DNA from: Oxytricha trifallax
Lineage: Eukaryota; Ciliophora; Spirotrichea; Sporadotrichida; Oxytrichidae
DNA: 64,000 nt
Assembly (NCBI GenBank): GCA_000711775.1
Contig: ARYC01019867.1
Span: 1 to 64,000 of the forward strand
Reading direction: 5' to 3'
Of this stretch, positions 23,181-33,300 are shown piece after piece (position 1 is the stretch's first letter; each line of letters opens with the position of its first letter). The position numbers were made by a program, and so were the translations under genes. The notes beneath the pieces were generated by a model. It saw only the letters and a program-made list of their open reading frames with translations. It searched no databases and was not told the DNA's origin.

Positions 23181-24281
23181 TCACACGTTTTGCATACTCA
23201 GGTGTTTTAAAGCAGTTACTAGTGCTTTTTTAAATGCTGCTTCAAGCCAAGTCATGTTTATATTAGAGATCTAGAACCAGCTGCTGCATGTATTTTGATA
23301 ACTATCTTCTAATAGAAAATAATTACCTCTGAAAAAAGTTACTTTCATGACACAGGGCACCTAGCTTCCTTTAGATCTCGCTGTGATGCAACGAAAGACC
23401 TGCTCCACTGGTGAGAGATCAAATTAGTAAGGCCCCAGAAATAGATAGGCAAGCCCATCTTCTTTACTGCCTCAAGTGCTGCGAGACTTTTATGGTAAGG
23501 CGCGTTGTCCACGATGATTAGGTAATTAGCGTACCACCAGGGGTTAAGCCTTCTAAGGTGAGTCATCATTAAGATCAAGAAATGAATAAATGTCGAGCTA
23601 TTAGTGGTCCCATTATTCATCGTAAACAGCAATTATCCTTTGCTACATGCTGTAGCCGTAATATACACTTTACTCAATCTCCTGGAAGGAGTTGAGAAGG
23701 GGGTAGTTCCCGGCCAAGAGTAATGGCGATTGTCGGTGCTTTATTTCTATAGTCTCGTCCACATTAATTAGGATTTTGCTCAGACATAGGGCACGGATAT
23801 ACTAAGCCGTGGCTAGTTGTCGGGCTAGTTTCGAAATTGATGTATTGTGATTTGGCGTTATCTAATACACCTTATAATAGGTGAGGCCCAAGTCGCGTAC
23901 TAAATATTTTATGATATGATACTTCGAGACCTGTATGCCGAGTTAATGCTTGAGCTCTTCCTGAATAAACTTAGTTGTGATTATAGCTCCTGATTCTCAC
24001 ACAATCCATGATATTTGTTATTTTGCTGTATCAGAGAGTTGGTTTAATTTGGTTGATTTTTTATTTTTCGTGGTCTGGCTTAAGGGTTACGATTTATTCC
24101 TCAGAACTTTCTTCAAAATTTTTTCATTGATGCCCAAGATATGTGCAATGCATATGGTTTAGTAGCCTTCAATATATAGGTTCAATATCTTGATATTTTA
24201 GCTCTCATTCTATGTCTTCATGTAGTCCGGTGTTTTGCACTTTAAAGCGAGTATCTGAGTTGCAGTGATTTTACTTTTCAT
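23181..24281 (-). CDS. Tc1/mariner-family DD34E transposase, degenerate
   Basis: ATG 24281 (MKSKITATQILALKCKTPDY) to TGA 23181. Two helix-turn-helix motifs are visible (YQTICIAHILGINEKILKK; FIQEELKHQLGIQVSKYHII), as in IS630/Tc1 DNA-binding domains. Catalytic residues: LINVDET (first Asp), YLIIVDNAPYHKS (second Asp), and GPYQFDLSPVEQVF (Glu), spaced 34 residues. At least one in-frame TGA (after SWIV) and two frame shifts (near 23,680 and 23,450) inactivate it. It is not close to the TBE transposase. It would be the engine of a separate Tc1-like transposon, and its own TIRs were not located. Confidence 0.85.
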
Positions 24282-24302
24282 TTAGTCTACTATCACGTTT
24301 CT

Positions 24303-24960
24303 TCAATTAAATTGGTCAAAAGGTTTTTAGGATATTGAATTAACCCCAAAAGATTATGGCGAACCTCCCTAAGTCGTGAATTATCGATACCGTCGTCTTC
24401 CAGTGCTAGCACGGTCAAGATATTCAAGAGTCGTTATGGCAAGGTCACTTATAGCAGATGACCCTATCATAGTGATGATTCCTGGTTGATTTTTAATTGC
24501 TCTTGCAACCATTGATTTGTAATCGATAAACTTGCAACTAATAGTATTATTAGCTTGATACTATGCTTAGAAAAACTTTTGCTTAGTCATACAAAGAAAG
24601 TGAGCGGAATGGGAGCTAAGAACCACTTAGTCGGGATTATTCAGGCGCCAGCTTATCAACTGAGTAATTTTATGAGTTGCCTCATTATCGAGGATTTACT
24701 TATGTGACTTATTTTGCAAGGTCCTTGAATCTTACATACCATTCTCTTATTCTTGTTAAAAATCCATTTAGAATAACTGCTATTATCAATTCGTTCGCCA
24801 GCTTTCTTAGTATTCCTGATTCAATTCAGGATTGAAATTAAAGCTTTTCATCATAGTCCGTAAGGTTTCCCTCTTGGCTCAACCGGAATACTCTATAGGG
24901 AATCCATTTTGGAGTAGAAAAACTTCTCAATGCTATAAAATATCCGAAACTTAGCACACC
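24303..24960 (-). CDS. coding-like ORFs upstream of the transposase
   Basis: On minus, a start-like MDSLQSIPVEPRGKPYG (24,915) is followed by LRKLANELIIAVILNGFLTR and, in another frame, by MVARAIKNQPGIITMIGSSA, AISDLAITTLEYLDRASTGR up to TGA 24303-24305. It ends 22 bp upstream of the transposase ATG on the same strand, so both may belong to one element. No domain recognised. Confidence 0.45.
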
Positions 24961-25274
24961 TCCACAAAACCCCGGGAATCCTGAGCCATTTTTAATCAAT
25001 TTATGTAGACTATAAATTTGAGAATTTATTCATTTGATTAGATGAACTAATAGGCAATTAATTTACTATAGAGAAATATATATCTTCCTGTCCCAAGACT
25101 GCAAGGTCCACTTGCCCAGTCTCTAGTCAACCGATTCCTATTTCTTGAGTGAGATCCTTAAAGGCGATAAAAATGTAAGCTCTGTTTACTTCGTCATTGC
25201 CTTTATTAATATAGTTCATCTCACGAGATTCGGTAAAAATTTCTGCGATTCCTTAGCTCGAAGGTCTAACTGTG

Positions 25275-25544
25275 ATGGACCAACTTAGTCTTGCCCAATA
25301 ACACGAACAAGTGATAAACCACCTGCCCTCTCCCCGTGACTGGAAGAATATTGATAAAAAATGGATGGGAGACATTCTATACACCATCATCCGCGAGTAG
25401 CTGCAAGAATTAATTAACTAAGCAAGGCAAAAGAAGTTTTAAAGAAGGGAGGAAATTCATTCTTTAGATGTATAGCTTCGACCCGAGTTCGCGGAAGCTT
25501 TCAATCGGGTGTATGCTGGTTTCCTGTCAGTCTTTTAATTATGA
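25275..25544 (+). CDS. 89-residue unknown protein
   Basis: ATG 25275 to TGA 25542-25544: MDQLSLAQQHEQVINHLPSP, RDWKNIDKKWMGDILYTII and HSLDVQLRPEFAEAFNRVYA. Composition is that of a helical globular protein. The frame is open upstream into LEGLTV, and other blocks at 25,035-25,260 (ILKGDKNVSSVYFVIAFI) also look coding. Function unknown. Confidence 0.5.
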
Positions 25545-25547
25545 ATG

Positions 25548-25758
25548 AACAATTTTAGCTGGCAATGGCAGGGCTATTACCTTATTGAAGTCCAATACGA
25601 AGCGCCACCGCACCATCTATATGTGTGAAGAGACCAAACAGTAAGAAGAGCATTTGAGAGCCGACAGGAAGGTCTTCTTCCTGCAAGTGAAGCGCTGGAA
25701 TACCGAATCACAGCATATGCAGCCTTAAGAGCTTAAATGCGCAGTTTGGCAGTTCTGA
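25548..25758 (+). CDS. coding-like block after the 89-residue ORF
   Basis: Plus-strand block reading GNGRAITLLKSNTKRHRTIY, CEETKQQEEHLRADRKVFFL and QVKRWNTESQHMQPQELKCA up to TGA 25756-25758. It is probably the continuation of the preceding ORF in another frame. Unknown protein. Confidence 0.5.
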
Positions 25759-25864
25759 GCGACAACTTTGGCCAAAGACACAAACAAGAGAACCACCCAC
25801 TCCAAAATTAGAGTTTAAATAAGTAATAGTTTAATATATGATATTATTGATAAAATTGATAATA

Positions 25865-26894
25865 TTAGGAAATTTAAGAATTACAAATAAATAATTATAA
25901 TATTAGTTATCATAACTGCCTCTATTAAGAAATACTCCTAATTCAAATTTGATTTATTTATAATTAACACAAAATTATATAATCAATTGATTTATTAATT
26001 ATTAAAATTAACTGTGCAGATTGTGCAAAAATATATTAATAAAAACATAGGGTTTGGTTGTGTGCAAATATATTAATAATAAATAGACTAATATATATAT
26101 TTAAAAATGGTCCTCTGCGGTAGCAGTAAGAGCTATTGTGTATGTATTAGTACCGCCTAATGAGTCAGTAGTTTCAAGCTCTATATCGTAAACAATAGTA
26201 TTTTCGATCTCAAATTCTACACCGTTTTCTATGTAATCCTTAAATTCAAGAGTAAAGTGATTTGTTGACGCAGCTGGACCAGTGATGTATAACCATTGTT
26301 CATTTACGGTGATTACATCAATATCCTCTAGAGTTGGTTCTACACCTTCAACTGGACTTTTCTTGGTGACTGTTTTCATTGAGAGTGTAACTGTATCTTC
26401 TTCATAAGCATCAGCAGCGGTAATAGTCCATGAGTATGAATCATCTTTACGAACTGATTTGGTTTGGTCAGTTTCTTAATTTGCATTAGTGATTGATGGT
26501 TCCATATTATCGAATAAACTTACCGATACAGACATCATCTCTGCCGTAGTAGAATCTGCATGGGATTCTTCCAAACAAGTGGCACCATGAGCAACAGAGT
26601 CTCACTCTCTCTTATTGTCTACGGTGTCAGTACCCTCTCGAATTGAGACCATTTTTAAATATATATATTAGTCTAATTATTATTAATATATTAGCACACA
26701 GCCAAGCCCTATGTTTTTATTAATATATTTTTGCACAATCTACACAGTTAATTATAATAATTAATAAATCAATTGATTATTTAATTTTTTCACAACTATA
26801 AATAAATCAAATTTGAATTAGGAGTATTTCTTATTAGAGGCAGTTATGATAACTTATATTATAATTATTTATTTGTGATTCTAAAATTTCCTAA
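25865..26894. mobile_element. 1.03 kb TIR element carrying a cadherin-like ORF
   Basis: Inverted repeats of about 240 bp: left end TTAGGAAATTTAAGAATTAC, right end inverted TTAGGAAATTTTAGAATCAC. The element is flanked by TA (25863-25864, 26895-26896). The arms contain AT-rich sequence plus the motif CATAGGGTTTGGTTGTGTGC. The whole interior is one ORF unlike any transposase. This is the layout of a Pack-type, non-autonomous element that captured a gene fragment. Confidence 0.8.
26101..26652 (-). CDS. cadherin/Ig-like beta-sandwich ORF inside the TIR element
   Basis: ATG 26652 lies at the inner edge of the TIR. The frame runs about 183 codons to a TAA at 26101 (a stop only in the standard code; in ciliate code it runs on into the arm). 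One TGA is near codon 17. The protein alternates polar and hydrophobic residues (SYSWTITAADAYEEDTVTLS; NGVEFEIENTIVYDIELETT; GGTNTYTIALTATAED), the pattern of cadherin-like or putative-Ig domains of ciliate surface proteins. No signal peptide is visible. Likely a captured host fragment. Confidence 0.7.
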
Positions 26895-27399
26895 TATTAT
26901 CTATTTTAGCAATAGTAAGTCTTAAATACCCAAATGACACTTACTTTTATTTTACCTCTTTTGATTGAACATAAATAGAGTAGACCATAATGATACATTC
27001 TCGTGACTTTAAGTCATCTCCATTTTTTAAGGTATCAGCTGTAATTCAATGCGAAGTTTTTTATATTATGAAAGTATTCTTATTAAATCTTCTTTCGTCT
27101 TTAACATATTTTGGCTATCCCAATAAGCATAATGATTGATCTTTTACAATTAATCTCCGAGCGTAGCCACAGACTAATAGGATAATGAAAAGTGAGGAAA
27201 ATTGTAAGTATAGAAGCAAGAAAAGAAGCTCTAATAAGTATTAAAAGTTATTTGGAATTAAAGTTTATGTGTGAGTGTGAACTAAAGGGAGCGAAGTGTA
27301 TGTCTTATTAATTTGCAGTCATATTAATAGTTGATGACATATATCCATTTGATCAGTGCATGAACATAAATATCGCGCTTAGTTTTTTTTCTCAAATTT

Positions 27400-30300
27400 C
27401 CTGGATAGGCTTAAAATATAATAATGATTTCCAACCCTATTCTTATTTCATCATCCAAATATTCTTCAGAATGAGTAGGCTTTGGCAATGTCAGTTCGAC
27501 ACACTTTGGTCATTCCATTTAAAAGATTTCGTCGTCAGCAACAGCTTCTGCATTATCATAAAGTGTTCTTTTGTGAGCAAGTGAGGTCTTTAGTTTCGTT
27601 ATTTCAGTAATCTTTAGCTGTTTACCTGGTTTTAATGAAGTGTTCTGAATTTCTATGCTATTATCATTCACAACATCCCTGCCGTTCTCATCTTCTAATA
27701 AGTAGGCTATAGAATTAAGCAACTGGTTTGAGTTGCTCTTGCCCATTATCATCGTAAAATTTGGATCCGCTTCCTTATTTTCCCATAGTTAGAGCTGCAC
27801 TATTATAGGGGTAGAATCTGTAACCATGTTGCCGATTGTCTTAAAGTAGATGCTTTTACTGTTGTCTTCTTAATTACATACGAAAGGTGCTGCTCCATAT
27901 GTTCCAAGACTACTTACTACAATGAAAGCATTCTTTTCATTGCTAGTAGTTGATTCCTGTTGATTATAGTTCTACTTTTTTAGTTTGTGAAATGTGAAGA
28001 GGGCGTTTTTAGTTATAGTCTCAAGGCTTAGAATGGGCACAGGGCACAAGGTTGTACTCTTCAATTTAAACTATGGTATGTTTTACGATCCGTTCTACTG
28101 CCATAAGGTTGTGTTTAAGTTGGTCATGTAGAGCAGCCCACTACAGCATGAATTAATTAGGACTCACTCGTTTCTATTTTTCTTGGCCTTAGAATCGTTA
28201 GGCAGTTTCACAAAGCATTCAAAATCCCAAAACCCCTTAGTGAGGTTTATAAGTGCTTTGATTTATAGGGTATAGATGGGGTTTTATTGGGGTTAGTAGA
28301 GAAATTAGGCCAATATGCAAAATGAAAAATAGAAATTATCGAAATTTAGGATCTATTTACGATGAGTAATATTTAGATTTACTATTTAAGCTTAGGTATA
28401 GTGCAAGTATTTATATAGACTAAGTCAAACCAGTGCTGAATTATATAGCTATATCAAGACTCCTACACAAGAATGCCTCAATTGTTAGGTATCTTTGCTT
28501 GTTAGCTGTTTAACATTATAACTCAGGCTCTTGATAACATCCTGCAAGAAAATAAAAGTTCTCACAGGTCCATATTGACTATCTCTGTGACTCTAAGACG
28601 TTAAAGTATTGGGCTCACTTTCCTCTTGACTTACGAGCTGCCATGATTCATCTCAAGTTTCCTGTCATGCGTATCTCTCTTCAGACTATAGCTAATATTT
28701 GTTGAAGAAATGGTATTACTTTCAAGAAAGTCAACAGAGTGAAGAGAGTAATTGATTTAGTGCCATTTTATAGTAATAATTTAAACTTTATTTATGATTT
28801 AATGCAAAGAGCTATTACTAATAATATAAAGTTCATGCAGGCTGATTAAGCTGTGTTTAAATTCAACACTTTCATTAATAAGTCCTGGTATAAAAAGTAT
28901 GATAACATAGAAGTTTTGACTAAAATATGAAGGTTGTCACCCATGCAATCCCAGCAGGTATTAGCGAAGATCCAGGTCTAGAAGCTTACATCATTCATCA
29001 TCGCTCTATTAAGCGTTAGCGAGAGTAGTATGTCAAGTTTTTGCATGGGCTCAGAAAGAAGTACAGCAGCTATGAAATCATATTATTTGTTGATAACTTA
29101 TCAATCCATAAGACTAAGGAGTCTAAGAAAGCTTATGAAGAGAAAACCATAACTCTTGTATAGAACGTTCTTTATAGCCCATAATTTAATGGAATTGAAT
29201 TTTACCGGAGTTAAATCTAGACTTAATACAAGAAGCTACTGCTGCATCATCAAATGCATGATATACCAATCGATACAGTAGACTTAATACAAAGTATTTG
29301 CAAGAGAGTGAATAAAGATAAGACTACAATATGAGCAAGGAAAGGAAGAATGAATGTTTATTAATAAGTTTTAGACTTAAATGAATGAAATAGCTCACAT
29401 ATTAAATGGACCCTTAAAAGGATGAGGCCTCTCTTTCTTTTATTCTTCTTAAGGCTTGACAGGTCTAAGTTTCTTGTCTTACTGCCATCTCCTGCATCTA
29501 TGTTCATATCTTCTGGCTTTTAAACATCTTTGTAAAGTCTCTTGCTAACTTAATGAACTGTCTGCTGTTTTCTAACTCTATGAACCTTAGCATGCTCTTT
29601 CATAAGATATATACAAGTGCCAGATTTTCATGTAAATTTATTTGTCAAAGCTTACTTGAAAGATAAGGATCATTCTTAAGTTCCTCTAGTCAAGCTCAGC
29701 TTATTAGAATGCCTTGCTTCATCTAGTCTTCAGAGAGATAGAATATCGTTTTTATGAGCTTCTTCGATTATTTCTCTTAAATACCCCTCTTTTATTGTAC
29801 CAAGAACGCCAAAGAAGAAGTTCCTCTCTGATAGTTTATTAGAGAGTTGTTTCTTGGTAGGAAGGTAAACTACCACTTCCTCATCTTACATGTCATCCTC
29901 ATTAAGATTAGTGACTGAAATCTCAGGGTTGTTGGGAAAATCTATAAGTTTAATATCTTTATTTTAAAAAGCTTTCTTCTTATCACAAAGTATTGCCTTC
30001 AAGAATGAAATTTTGGTACCTTCCATCGTTAGAATTGGAAGAAATAAACCAACTGTATAATATGTAAATAGTCATCAAGTTATCTTACCATGTAAAGTTA
30101 GGTATCGATAGAGATCTTCCTTACTTCTGAATATTGATATCATTTCTTGAGCCTCGACTCTTTTCATTTGATCATTGAGTGATTCCATCTTTGTTCCTCT
30201 TCCTATTAATGAATTTCAAATTATAACTTATAGACTTCTGGATCCTATTGTTTAAAATCTTACTATTAAATATGGGCATCTTATAGGAGGTCAACCCTGC

Positions 30301-33300
30301 AAAGATACGTGGAGAAAGTTTGCAGAAGCTGTAACAAACTTCAGAGATTGAGCTCCATTTTTATCAATTTAGTTCCATTAAATTAGTACTAAATTTTTTA
30401 AAATTTGTTTAATACATGTACTAAATCCGTTTAAAATTAATCGGTACCATTTTAATAGTACCAAAACTTAATTAGTACCTAGTTTTAAACTAATGAGATT
30501 TAAATGGAAAAGTTACAAAATTGTTCAAAACCTAATTGGTACCATTGCCAACCCAATTTTATTCTTGGTTGGTTCCAAAATCAAATTTATTAAGGATGAA
30601 AGTAGAAAAATTATAGTTTTAAATTAAGCTTAGATATTATCTCTAACACCTTAAATTCAACCATAATTTTTATCGTATCAACTCCTATGCAGAGTTATTA
30701 TAACCAGAAAGGTTATTAGACCTTAATATTGTAGGAATACATTTGATTTGGGAAAATAATTCATAATTAATTTATTAATAATTCAAAATCTTGGCAGTTA
30801 ACTTTCTGGAAATCCTGACAATATGGTACTTGTTCGATAGAGAATTTAAAATTAGCTGGACTTTACTATTGCCGGTACCCTCTATCTCATCCCCAGAGTG
30901 AGATATACGAACTTTAATTTTTTATGATTTGTTTAGTTAATTTTGCTGCCAAAATTAAAGTTTGTTTATCTCGCTTCAGGGATAAGATAGAGAGGCACCG
31001 CCAATAGTATAGTCCAGCTAATTTTAAATTCTATATCGAACAAGTACCATATTGTCAGGGTTTCCAGAAAGTTAACAGCCAAGATTTTGAATTATTAATA
31101 AATTAATTATGAATTATTTTCCTAAATCAAATGTATTCCTACAATAATAGAAATTTAAATTTGAATTTAAACATGGCGGATAACTTAAATCGGACCGAAG
31201 TTTCTCTTGGAACAGGTTTATCATTGCTCAACTTTGGCTCCTCCAAGAAACCAGAGGTAATTTATATTGAAAAGGAGGTTGAGCTAAGAGCTCTAGAGTT
31301 TGAAGCTGAGGTCTTTAAATTTTAATTTTAAAACAAGAAGAAGAGTATATAAGAGTTTAAATATAAGTTGAATTGGTTGAGGAAGATAAAAAATAGCAAC
31401 AAATTGAAAAAATAAAAACATTTTAATGAGAAGACTGCTAAAAGTCTTTCTCAGCTGAGTCTAGCTTGAAGAGGCACATCAAAGAGATTCACTCTAGTAG
31501 AGCTAAGATTTACTTTAAGCATGATAAAGAAGATGGTAGGTATTAGTGCACAACGTGCATGAAGTCTTATACTCACTCAACCAAAGTAAAGAGGCATATG
31601 CAAAAGGACCACTTAAATGAATTCATAATTAAAGATGAAGAAACTTAAAGCTTATACCTGCTAATAGAAAAATTAACTCTCTTGAGTCATAAAGAGAACA
31701 GGAGGAGATGCTCAAAAGGCAGAAGCGTTTTGAATCAATGAATCAGCCAGCAAATCGTATTCTTATAGCATGTCTTTAAGAGAGAGCTATGTATATACCT
31801 GTATTGAATGCAATTGATATTGAAAGCTGTATTGAAAATTACTTGCATTTTGATCTGACAAACAATGCTAAGCTTATAGTGGTTGATGAGTATGCTTACA
31901 AAGTATATATTTTCAAGTATCTCATTAAAAACGAGCAGCATCAAAAAGAATTCGCAAAAGAATACATAATACAGAGGGAGGCTTAGAAAAAATAGTTTAA
32001 GAACTTACTTACACATTATTGATTTATTCTTGGGGCATTAAGACTGAAAAAGTTTGAAATGACTTTAAGAGAGTATCTCTATCATAATAGATACCCAGAT
32101 GATTTAAATGAGATACTGTCAGAAATGATTAAGGGTGTTTAAGAGCTCCATGAACTTGGGTATGTACATAGAGATTTGAAGCCTGAAAATTTTATGTTAA
32201 ATTCTGTCCATTAGAAATTGTAGTCTTTGATTTCAATAGAGCGATAAGATAAGAAATAGTAACTTGGCTAAGGTGCTTGGCACACCAGGATACTTTCGAA
32301 TAAGAGAGAAATGGACTAATGGCTCATATTAGTGGAATAATTGGGCAGTAGCTACCATAATCTTAGAGTGTGATATGGAAAGTATGTCTTATTTTGGAAC
32401 AAAGCACGAGAAATAACCAATAAGTTTGGATTCTAAACATATATAACAGGAAGATGTCTGCGATGAAATAAAGAAGCTTATAGAGATGATAATAGTAAGA
32501 GATCCAGCTTATCCTAGATAATCATTGGAAGATATACATGAACAACTACAGAGAGCTAGATTCAAGAGGTACCACAAGGATAAGCAGAAAAAATTTGTTT
32601 GAATTAAGCAAACTAATATTCATTAAATTCATAAAAAACCTGCGTTTTCTCTACTAACCCCAATAAGACCCCAGCTATACCCTACAAATCAAGCACTTAT
32701 AAACCTCATTAAGGGGATTCGGGGTTTTGATTCTTTCTTTGGGATAAATTATAATAAGAGGGGATCTATGAGTGGGGTGAGATCAACAAGCACACTCTAA
32801 TCACGCCTTCAAGTTTCACCAATTGCTAGAGGAGGTTATGTTTCTTAGATTTCACCAAATCTCTACATTCTTCGAGGTACTTCAAAAATAGAGAAGTTAA
32901 TTCGTTGGGCCATTATTTATGATAATAAGCCCATTTGCAATTGGTTTTAAGAGATTCCATAATAGCAAGTATTTTGGATTTTAGAGCGTTACTCTCCTGG
33001 ATTATAGTAATAATTTATTTGGGGGGAAATTTCCTGCACGCTGTAATTTATTTATGTATAATTTAATAAATTTTACAATTAAATATAAAATTAAACATTT
33101 TTATAACCTATAAAATATTAAAAGTATATTTTTCATCATTGAATAGTTCAAGAAAATATAGCCAAGCATTATATAGGCATGGTAAAACAAGATGAATTCA
33201 ATCAGAATTACAATAAAAATTGGATAAAATTTTTGGAATTACTAAAGTACAGTTATATAATGGTTAAGAGACAGATCCTATAAATATAGGATATTTTTAT

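Larger units (their letters stand above)
28220..32729 (+). mobile_element. TBE-like transposon, copy 2 (with nested MITE), inside a gene
   Basis: 4510 bp, or about 4092 bp without the MITE at 30729-31144. TIRs at 28220-28304 and 32646-32729 begin with slightly eroded C4A4 repeats. Target duplication ATT is at 28217-28219 and 32730-32732, matching the ANT rule. It is inserted in the minus-strand gene at 27.4-35.3 kb. Joining the flanks with one ATT keeps the frame ...YPKERM/LCETAQRF... open. Same gene order as copy 1, from which it differs by many substitutions. Confidence 0.95.
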
